From Strigamia acuminata (lineage: Eukaryota > Arthropoda > Chilopoda > Geophilomorpha > Linotaeniidae), in NCBI GenBank assembly GCA_949358305.1, contig OX442315.1, positions 15,216,427-15,280,426 of the forward strand: DNA of 64,000 nucleotides, in the 5' to 3' direction. Both the position numbers and the translations under genes were made by a program. Position 1 is the stretch's first letter, and each line of letters opens with the position of its first letter. Of the stretch, positions 55,348 to 64,000 are shown one piece after another. Under the pieces are notes generated by a model. The model ran no database searches. It was not told where the DNA came from and saw nothing but the letters and a program-made list of their open reading frames with translations.

Positions 55348-57189
55348 CTAGTTATTTTTTACATCAAATTTTGGCAAATTTTGTCTGCTCATTTTCATTC
55401 CTTGCCGGGAAAGGCCCGTGTGAGACTGCTCGCTGAATTTACGATCCTCTCTCTTAAAGCGCGAAACGTCCAATTCGAATGCAGTGGTATCGTAAACTAT
55501 GTCGGCGACGTCGACCGACGGGCGCAAAACTTCGCGAAGAACATACAGGACGTTGTGCGACACTAGCGGCCATAAGTCCCAACTACGGAGAGCGCGCGGT
55601 GCCGGCTGCAAGGTGCCGGCCCAGCGGCAGATGCTTGTTAGGAGAAGTTGTTTGAATCGATAACCGAACATCGGAGCCTAGGAAATGAGAGGAAGTGTTG
55701 GTAAGTGTTTTATGCTGTTTTTAAAGTGGTAAAGGCGACTTGATATGGGAAAGACTCTAGGAATCCAACGTAGATGCATTTTCCTAAGGTTTCCGGATAG
55801 TATCTGGAGAAAAGTCCTTTTTGATGATGTTCCATGCGTTGTTGCATTTCTTTAAGACGACGTCCGATACTGATCGCTAGTCGGGTCTTGGAAATAGAAA
55901 TTTAAAATTTAGAACATGTTGGGTAAAGCACATTGTAAGGTATTTTACTATTTTGCTACTGGGAATAGGGTTGGCAGGTTTTGGGAGGGAAAACGGGAGT
56001 GTGGATTTTAAAAAGTGTAATTTAAAAATTTGAAAATTTCGTGGAATATTGAAAATTTCATGAAAAAATGTAGAAAATTCTGTGAAAAATTGAAGCATTT
56101 AGTGAGAAATTTGAAGAGTCAGTGAGAAATTTGAAGATTTCGTGGAAAATTTGAAAAAGTCGTGAAACTAATGTGAAAATTTTATAAAAACATTTGGAAA
56201 TTTCATGAAAAAATGTCAAAATATCTTGAAAAAATGTCAAAATATCTTGAAAAAAATGTCAAAATATGGAAAATTGTGAAAATATTATGAAAAATGTCAA
56301 AATATCATGAAAATCAATGTCAAAATGTCATAAAATATTTCATAACTTCACAAAAATTCCACAATTTCATGCACACATGTCAAAATGTCCTCCAAAATTG
56401 ATATCTTACTTGCAAAAAACTCGTTTCTTCTCTCTGTTTTTGAAACAATTCAAAAAATATCCACCAAAAAATATCCGAGATTATAGACGCATGAAGAGGC
56501 GAATACATTAACAGTTTGAAGTTTTCGTTTTTATGGAAAAACGGTTTGAACGGGCTGAGAAACAAAACCTAATTTTAAAAAATATATATAGATCTTTCCA
56601 TCTAAACTTGCACACATTATACCTGTTTTAGCACTTGCATAGGATCAACACCAGATGGCAGTGTGTCGTCCTTTCTCTTATACTCCACATCGTCCGGCAA
56701 AATAAATTCCCTCGCAAACTTGCGCGTCAAAGGCCGACCCAGTTTGGCACATTTCTCCTCCACAATTTCAACCAAGTTCTTGGCCATTTGCGAAACGGTT
56801 AACTTCACTTCCGTTTCATCAGCTCGCTCTTGCAATCTCGTCATTTGAAAATCAATTTCATCAAAAAGCCGCTCCACGCGATCTTCATACTGCAATCAAA
56901 GTACAAACAAATACATCGAAGATCGTGCGCTTTATGCATTACATCGTCTATTATTGAATATTCCGGTTCGCTCGTCGGAAGCAGACGTAAAAAATCATCT
57001 TGTTCATTCGGGAAACCGTGAGTTCGTAGCACTTGCAACGGTTTGAAATCCAAATCGGGTGTTGTGACAAAATTCAGCTCATGGCGCATCGGTTCTGGTT
57101 GCTATTTTTTTTAAAAAAAGCAAAATATTCTTTGTTAGTCCATTGGAATTTCAAAAAGTATAAACGTTTTAAATTTATACCTTTTTCAT
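55348..57189 (-). CDS. Conserved-looking protein of unrecognised family
   Basis: Five exons in phase: 57181-57189, 56943-57101, 56623-56889, 55740-55886, 55348-55677; 303 residues. The first exon is only MKK, followed by QPEPMRHELNF. The middle is helical and charged ('DRVERLFDEIDFQMTRLQER', 'MAKNLVEIVEEKCAKLGRP'), possibly coiled coil. The C-terminal part is more hydrophobic and W-rich ('SICRWAGTL', 'LRSWDLWPLVSHNVLYVL') and looks folded. No signal peptide, membrane span or catalytic motif was seen. Regular codon use and clean splicing argue for a real gene, but I do not recognise it. Its 3' end faces LTV1 with 21 bp between stops, so the transcripts probably overlap. Confidence 0.75.
55990..56360. 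repeat. Degenerate AT-rich repeats in the intron of the unrecognised gene
   Basis: Many irregular copies of TGAAAATTTCATGAAAAAATGTC and TGTCAAAATATCTTGAAAAA; similar in flavour to the LTV1 intron repeat but not in register. Confidence 0.6.
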
Positions 57190-57538
57190 CTTGATATCTA
57201 AATCCTGTGAAGTTACGGTGGTATATATAAATATAAGTAATAGGATTTCATATTTTAGAAATTTTATGGGCGGACATAAACAACTTAGCCTTTAGGCTTA
57301 ATGAAGAATGAAGCGGCTTCAAATCACTGCATTGCTTTGTTACAGCACCAATTGTTGTCATTTCAATCATTATTAAAATTGAAAGCAACTGATAATAAGT
57401 GCATTTGAAGTTTCTGTTTGTGGTTTTTGAAAATAAGTGCCAGCATTACAAGTCTAACAACAATTTATTTTGTATAGATTTAAATCAAATGTGAATAATT
57501 AGAATTAGAATATTTTTTTATATTAGAATGTTAGTAAG

Positions 57539-60500
57539 TCATCGTCCACTGAGCAAAATCATCTGGTAATAAATTCCTTTTTTCTTCATCAATTCTTTAT
57601 GCGATCCTTGTTCAACTACGTGTCCCGAATGCACAACAACAATTTTATCCGCATTTTGTATCGTTATCAATCGGTGAGCAATCACTATACATGTCCGGTC
57701 AATTATAGCTTCGTCTAACGCTGCTTGCACCACCTAGAACAAAAAAGGCAGTTAGAGATGAAAATGATTTTTTCTTTCGTCCCAACATGGAGGGTGCGAA
57801 TCCAGGGCTGGACTGGGAACAAATTTATTGCCGGGAAATCTGGGTGTCCGGGCCACAATTAATGAAGTCGGGACAGGCCACAGCGGGCCGCGACAGGCTA
57901 CAGACGTGCTAACAAAATACGCAATAAATAAATTTACCTTTTCACTTTCGGCGTCCAAAGCAGAGGTTGCTTCGTCCAGTAGCAAAACTTGAGGATTCCT
58001 AATCAGTGCTCTAGCAATCGCAATTCTCTGCTTTTGGCCTCCACTTAACTGCGCTGCTTTTCTGCCTAATTCAGTTTCATATCCCTTGGAAATGTACAAT
58101 AGGTTTTTTTTAAAAAAAAAACTCTACAAGTCTTGTCTAAAAAATGATTACGTGTGGCAAAGCTGATATAAATTCGTGTATATTTGCTTTTTTTGCTGCA
58201 TCAAGAATTTCCGACATAGAAACTTCTCGGCTAGAATCACCAAATGCAATATTGTTTGCGATACTGGTATCGAACAGAATTGGTTCTTGTGGAACCAATC
58301 CGAATTGTGACCGCAACCAATGAAGATTTAATTCTTTGACATCTTTATTGGCGTATTTCTAATGGGAAAAATTAATTACTGAAAAAATGCAGCAAATTGA
58401 GGCTCAGGAGCTAAATGAGAAGAAATATCGGCCCGGGCAATTCTTCGATTCTAAGATGCACATTTTACACCAGGGGTTCCCAAACTTTTTAGCATCGCGC
58501 CCCATTTTTTAAGCAAGGCGATCTTCTGCGCCCCACTTCATCTACCAGTGCATTAAATTTTTTAAAAATATACTACTAGAAAGAAAAAAAGAAATTTTTA
58601 TATAATTTTGCATAAAACTTTGTATAATTTTTTATATATTTTTGCTTAAAAATTTACAAAAATTGCAAATTAAGCTTGTTTTATTTAGGCATGTATGATG
58701 GGTCCCCACCAATAATCAGCTCGCGCCCCACCGGTGAGGCGTTTGGGAAACCCTGTTTTACACCATTTACAAATCTCTAAAAACTGGGTGCATCTTAGAA
58801 TCGAAGAAATACGGCATAATATCAAATCTATCGTACCACGAAACCGTCATCGACATCATAAAACCGCTCGAGTAATTGAATGCAGGTACTTTTACCACTT
58901 CCACTGCTGCCAATAAATGCGACTGTTTGTCCATGCTCGATGTTACAGTTAAAATCACTCAACACCCGAGAAGGACGAGTAGGGTACGAGAATTTGACAT
59001 GTTCAAATTGAATTTTAGATCCTTTGAGCTCCGGCTGAAAGCAGTATTTACAAACATTAGATCAATTCCTTGTGAAAAGCAATAATTTTACATGATCTTC
59101 CTTCTCCTCGTTGAAGATAATTTTCGGTTGTCGGTCCAGCAGCTTAAAGATCCGCGCAGCTGATATTAAGCCTTTGCTGTACTTGGGTGCAACTGCAACC
59201 GACTGGCCAACCAATAACGCTCCAAAAACCATCAATTCACCAACTCTGAGCAATTACTTCAAATGGCATTTTAAAAAATTAAAACGAATTACTCGTATAC
59301 TTAAACACGTCTTCGTAACTGACGCCTTCAGTTTGGATGAGATAACCACCATACCAAAGGCTTACGGCGTATGACCACGATTCAATAGCTTGAGAAAAGC
59401 CAAACAAAATACCCCGCCAATGCTGCTTTTGAGTGTTTCTAAACAAAAAGAGTAAACCTTGTTTTCGATTAAATGAATGATACAATCCATATGAAGACTT
59501 ATTAGGGCCCATCATCCTATCTAACCATATACACAGTCTACCTTCAGCTTTGCGCAGTGTATTTTTGGCTTTAAGCAGTATACCTTCGGCTTTACGCAGT
59601 ATACCTTCGGCTTTACGCAGTATACCTTCGGCTTTACGCAGTATACCTTCGGCTTTACGCAGTATACCTTCGGCTTTACGCAGTATACCTTCGGCTTTAC
59701 GCAGTATACCTTCGGCTTTACGCAGTATACCTTCGGCTTTACGCAGTATACCTTCGGCTTTACGCAGTATACCTTCGGCTTTACGCAGTATACCTTCGGC
59801 TTTACGCAGTATACCTTCGGCTTTACGCAGTATACCTTCGGCTTTACGCAGTATACCTTCGGCTTTACGCAGTATACCTTCGGCTTTACGCAGTATACCT
59901 TCGGCTTTACGCAGTATACCTTCGGCTTTACGCAGTATACCTTCGGCTTTACGCAGTATACCTTCGGCTTTACGCAGTATACCTTCGGCTTTACGCAGTA
60001 TACCTTCGGCTTTACGCAGTATACCTTCGGCTTTACGCAGTATACCTTCGGCTTTACGCAGTATACCTTCGGCTTTACGCAGTATACCTTCGGCTTTACG
60101 CAGTATACCTTCGGCTTTACGCAGTATACCTTCGGCTTTACGCAGTATACCTTCGGCTTTACGCAGTATACCTTCGGCTTCACATCGATTACCGGTACCG
60201 TATATCTTCTAATAGCGCCCCCGTGCGCTATTTGCAAAAAAAAAATAAACCCCGCGCGCAATTGGAGGCCAGCGCGGTATTGCAGGCTGCGAATTATTTA
60301 AACCCAGCATCGGCCAATTGGCCAATGCTTGGTTTTTTAACGTATCTGCAACAAAAATACCAAAAAAGTGTGACAAATAAAACGTTTTCCATATGTTTCG
60401 GTAATTTTCTACCCAAGCGTATGCAAAAAGTTTTATTTGTCATCCTTTTTTGGCACATTTTGGGCCTCCAATTGTGCATCCGCGCGCAATTCGAAGCCCG

Positions 60501-63500
60501 CGCGTTATCAGCAAAAAAACTTTGCCCGCGTGCAATTTGAGACCCGCGGACAATTGGAAGATATATGGTAGTCAACCCAAGTTGACAGATTGCCCAAGCG
60601 TACAAGCCGGCCCAGAATATTTTTCGCACAAGGTTAAAGGTCGTGGGAAGAGAAATGAAAATTTTCTCTCAAGTGTTTGAAATAGCCTAAAAAAGGTTAT
60701 GTACCCACTTTCCTTGACAAACTTAAGAAATAATAAAGTATTTGTTGTTTTAAACAATGAAATCTTGTTTTTACCATTTCAAAAAGGGAACCATTTTGTG
60801 CAATGCATTGTGGGATTTCTACGTCATCGACGACATGATTTGAAAACAACAACACCACGCATACATTCGAAGTAGTGTTACGCACATTGATTCAATTGTT
60901 GCCAGCCAATTTTAGGCCAAAAAACATTTATTTTAGAAGTTCCGACCCCCGGGAAATTTTAAAAAATAACTGGTACCAGCATATTTTGGCAATAAAACAT
61001 GGCTTTTAGAGGTGCCAACCTCGGAAATTTTTTTTATATAACACAGTACCGAACGATTTTTACACCTCCCGCATTTGCGCGATCGAATAAAGCCAAACAC
61101 CCGCCGTATTTGTGCGATCGAATACGGCGGGTGTTTGGCTGCATTCGATCGCACAAATGCGGCATGTGTTTGGCTGCATTTGCGCGATCGAATGCGGCCA
61201 AACACCCGCCGCATTCGATCGCACAAATGCGGGCGGTGTTTGGTCGATTCTCAGTCTTAAATAAATAAATAAATAAATAATAATTTCAATAGAAAATCAA
61301 AAACTTGATTATAGAATCGGTTTTTAACTCGTTCAAAGTTAAAAACCGATTCTGTAATCAAGTTTTTGAAATCGGATTTTGGCAATTTGGAATTGCACGT
61401 GCCTAATTTTTTTGTTATTAGCTGTTCTTTCCTATTTTTTTGGTAATTTTTGATGATTTTCTGTTATTTTCGGTAATTTTTTGTTGTTATTTGGTGGTAC
61501 TATTGGTTATTTTGGTAATTTTCGGCTATTTTTATTTTTTTTAATTTTTTTTAAAATTTTTGGTTGCTGGTATTTTTGATTATTTGCTGTGATTTTTTGT
61601 TATTTGCTGTGATTTTTTGTTATTTGCTGTAATTTTCTATTTTTCTGGTAATTTTCACTAAAAAACATGCTGAAATCGCAAATTGGTGCTGGAATTCCCG
61701 TGCTTGTTTGTCGTCGATGACGTAAAAATAATGCCGCCTAGTGGCGGTATGTATAAACTTTGGAAAATCGTAATGGCGGAACAATTACTGTTCGGTTCGA
61801 ATTTAAACAGCGGTTTTAAACAATACCACGTAAGTTTGTCAACTAAAGTGGGTACATAACCTTTTTTTAGGCTATTTCAAACACTTGAGAGAAAATTTTC
61901 ATTTCTCTTCCCATGACCTTTAAATAGGAGAGTGGTCCTAATAGCTCTTTCATGAAAATAAAGTTTTGAATTTCTTGTAACTCGTCAGGTGTGTTCAAGC
62001 TTTCTTTATACTTTTGGTAGAAAATTCTTTCTGCAGATAACGCTGCAATAGTCTTGATATTGGAAACCGCTTCAAGTGCAATCTGAAAATGAATAACATG
62101 ACAATGTATTGAGATAAGACAGATCGATTGAAAAAGAAACAGGGCTCGAAATGGAAAATTTCACAAACCCAAACGCCACTTCAAAAGTTGAAAAAAAAAT
62201 AATTACTCCGTATCATATTCCGGAAGCATATTTTTCACATTTTCCTTAATTTTGGTTTGCTTCGGTACACTTCGAGCCGAGTAAAGAAATAAATCTGACA
62301 TGTGCTGAATGTTCTTGGTCTTTCATCTCGTGCACGAGGTCTTCAGTGATGAATTTCGACTCCAAGAAAGTAGCCAGGAACATTAATGGGATCAATACTG
62401 AGCTAACTAAAGCTTGTTTCCATACTAGTACTAAAGCTATAATAAAAGATATTCCTAGAGCTCCAACAGCTTGCAAAAGGATTCCAAAGCCTATTCCTGT
62501 TGCCTGTACAAGACAAATTTGTAAAAAGCAGGTACAAAGTATACAAATTCAGATCAAATTGGTTAATTTTTCTCACTCCTTGAACATTGCTAGCATCTAC
62601 TGACAAACGACTGCAAAGAGCACCTGTTGTATTATCTGGAAGATCAAACCAGGAAATTTCCTTCGGGAAAATTAAATAGTTATTATATAATGTTCTTGTC
62701 GAGATTAGGGGGTTTCATTATATGAATGATTTTGCAATTTTGTGATTTTGCATTAATCACAAAATCATTATTTTTTGATGCCTCCAAAAATGGGATTACA
62801 TTGAATTAACCCAGTCAATTTTGCAATTGTGTGATCTGGACAACTTTGTGGTTTTTGAGTATTGCCATGTGATACCTGTTCTACTAATCACATTCACATT
62901 CACTAAAGTACAAGAGAGTGAAAACACAAAATCCTAAAAACATCTAAAAGGTAGTTTTTGTGATTTTGATAAGAAGTGATTTTGAGGCTTGTGAAACTCA
63001 AAACAAAATGGAGGCATCCAAGCTCTATCTAAGTGGCCAACTTGTATCCTTGTATATCATCAATATGCTGATGCATCCATGACTGTATAACAGCTAGGAA
63101 ACTCAATTAATGGCTCTGTTGCGATCTGTGAAACTTATATTTATTAAAATGCACCTTATTAAAAAAAATTTTGTTCCATCACACAAATAGAACTAGTTAT
63201 ATTGCATCACATTTTAAAATTGGTTGGATATAACTAAAACCCAATATGGTGGACAGAAAGTCATGTGACTGTTTAAATAATTGCAAAATTGCAAATCATG
63301 AGATTGTTTTTGCAACTAATTGTTAATCACAATTTGTGACGGCCACTTGGATTGAGCTTGGCTGCTGTCATTTTGCCAAAATAGCAAAACTACCTTTGAT
63401 TTTGTGATTGTGTATTTTTTCTGTTTTGTGTTTTTGTAATTATGCACATGATTGGTGGAACTGATACCGTGTAACAAATCCAAAAGTGCAAAATTGCTAA

Positions 63501-63744
63501 AGTTGCAAAATTACAAAATTGCTTAATTAATGAAACCCTTATTGAATTTTGTTGCAATTACTTGTTTCAGTATAGCAGACATGGTCATAGATCTTACTCT
63601 CATAGTCATATACTCTCCGGCAATTGAAAACATATAACGTTGTAGAAATTTGTTTATTCCTGCCCATAAAGCCACAAGGAGAAAAAACACTGAGTAAAGG
63701 TTTACATCTTCTCTGGCCATGTCATAATCAGTTAGAGTTAGTAC
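57539..63744 (-). CDS. ABCB-type (MDR/P-glycoprotein-like) exporter, C-terminal half; 5' part outside window
   Basis: Ten exons are visible, in order: 63562-63744, 62577-62660, 62300-62503, 61982-62082, 59301-59438, 59092-59245, 58837-59034, 58152-58358, 57938-58084, 57539-57733. They encode the second membrane domain ('[15 protein letters not shown]', '[15 protein letters not shown]', '[18 protein letters not shown]', '[18 protein letters not shown]') and second nucleotide-binding domain: A-loop Tyr in 'FSYPTRPSR', Walker A 'GSSGSGKST', Q-loop '[10 protein letters not shown]', signature '[15 protein letters not shown]', Walker B '[12 protein letters not shown]', H-loop '[11 protein letters not shown]'. 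The layout follows the C-terminal half of vertebrate ABCB1, an ATP-driven plasma-membrane exporter of hydrophobic compounds. All catalytic residues are intact. The N-terminal half should lie beyond the right edge. Donor 61982 was chosen because it fits phase and alignment. Confidence 0.9.
58471..58755. mobile_element. hAT-type MITE with 8-bp TSD
   Basis: 285-bp element beginning CAGGGGTTCCCAAACTTTTT and ending GCGTTTGGGAAACCCTG, flanked by perfect 8-bp duplications TTTTACAC (58463-58470, 58756-58763). No transposase. It lies in an intron of the ABC transporter gene. Confidence 0.93.
59532..60183. repeat. 21-bp minisatellite in an ABC transporter intron
   Basis: Twenty-nine almost identical copies of GCAGTATACCTTCGGCTTTAC from 59575, preceded by two diverged copies. 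The uniformity implies recent expansion. Long open frames on both strands (SIPSALR and KPKVYCV heptads) follow from the 21-bp period and are not genes. Confidence 0.95.
60220..60560. repeat. Imperfect foldback element
   Basis: The left arm (CGCGCGCAATTGGAGGCC...CAAAAAAGTGTGACAAATAAAA) pairs with the right arm (TTTTATTTGTCATCCTTTTTTGG...GGCCTCCAATTG...GCGCGCAATT). Loop around 60405. It lies between the minisatellite and the TTAA element. Confidence 0.65.
60638..61919. mobile_element. piggyBac-like MITE flanked by TTAA
   Basis: 1,282 bp with ~75-bp near-identical terminal inverted repeats starting AGGTC(G/A)TGGGAAGAGAAATG, flanked on both sides by TTAA (60634-60637 and 61920-61923). No open transposase frame. 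The interior holds further palindromes (61068-61246, GCGATCGAAT...CGGCGGGTGTTTGGC) and a hairpin at 61295-61375. Confidence 0.85.
62661..63561. other. ABC transporter intron, no gene seen
   Basis: About 900 bp between the exons ending at 63562 and starting at 62660. AT-rich with many TTTTGTGATTTTGCA-like words and CAAAATTGC runs, suggesting old simple repeats. Nothing else was supported. Confidence 0.4.
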
Positions 63745-64000
63745 CTGCAGTTTATATTTAGTTCTTTTAGCAAATTTAGCCTGCAACCTGGTATCTTGAT
63801 ACCAAAATCCCTGTCTGTGTGAGACACCAAGAATATCGTATTTTTGCAAAAGTACGGTATTGTTTCCGTATTTAACCTCACGAACGATGAACGTACGCTT
63901 CGTTCGTGATGTTCAGACTTAGTTTGTTACATTAAACAAATGTAAAAAACGAAAAACCGAAATTGTAATTGCTGACAAAAATGGCAGTTTAGAATACGGT

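Noticed and set aside
59521-60261. Heptad-repeat proteins (KPKVYCV on minus, SIPSALR on plus)
   Set aside because: Products of a 21-bp intronic minisatellite; the surrounding exons belong to the ABC transporter.

Overview
This is a piece of nuclear genome from an animal, most likely a compact-genome invertebrate bilaterian. The evidence is split protein-coding genes with GT-AG introns of mostly 50-600 bp and T-rich acceptors, recognisable animal orthologs (TRAPPC12, C8orf76, reticulocalbin-2, a giant Tudor protein, a TCF23/24-type bHLH, PHACTR, HADHB, EIPR1, LTV1, an ABCB transporter), short DNA transposons with target-site duplications, and a 5S-rRNA-derived SINE. I cannot name the species. 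Exon structures were assembled by eye from reading frame, splice consensus and phase; nearly all phases close exactly.

Layout. 1-1394 (-): BTB/BACK protein, cut by the window edge. 2129-4901 (+): TRAPPC12. 4.9-13.8 kb: three tandem copies of one unit. Each unit holds the 3' tail of TRAPPC12, a single-exon LRR/F-box-like gene, a tRNA-Asp(GTC) gene on the minus strand, fragments of the Tudor gene, and the 3' end of the C8orf76-like gene; the intact C8orf76-like gene (13308-14586, -) closes the array. 14991-16917 (+): reticulocalbin-2-like EF-hand protein of the ER. 17686-30046 (+): a 20-exon gene for a ~3,050-residue protein with 12 Tudor domains and an acidic repeat tail, with an internal alternative first exon. 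30286-30960 (-): TCF23/24-like bHLH factor. 31-40 kb: gene-poor, with candidate 5' exons of PHACTR and several transposons. 33647-46815 (+): PHACTR-family gene with several alternative first exons. 48383-51146 (-): HADHB. 51267-52994 (-): EIPR1. 53234-55326 (+): LTV1. 55348-57189 (-): a 303-residue protein of unrecognised family. 57539-63744 (-): C-terminal half of an ABCB-type exporter running off the right edge.

The genes are mostly unrelated housekeeping or developmental genes, so there is no operon logic. The most interesting parts are (i) the triplicated chimeric unit and the co-linear Tudor-gene relics it carries, (ii) the internal Tudor promoter/first exon whose sequence recurs in those relics, (iii) the array of PHACTR first exons, one behind two adjacent RFX X-box motifs, and (iv) repeated minisatellite growth (20-21 bp units) and nested foldback elements inside introns.
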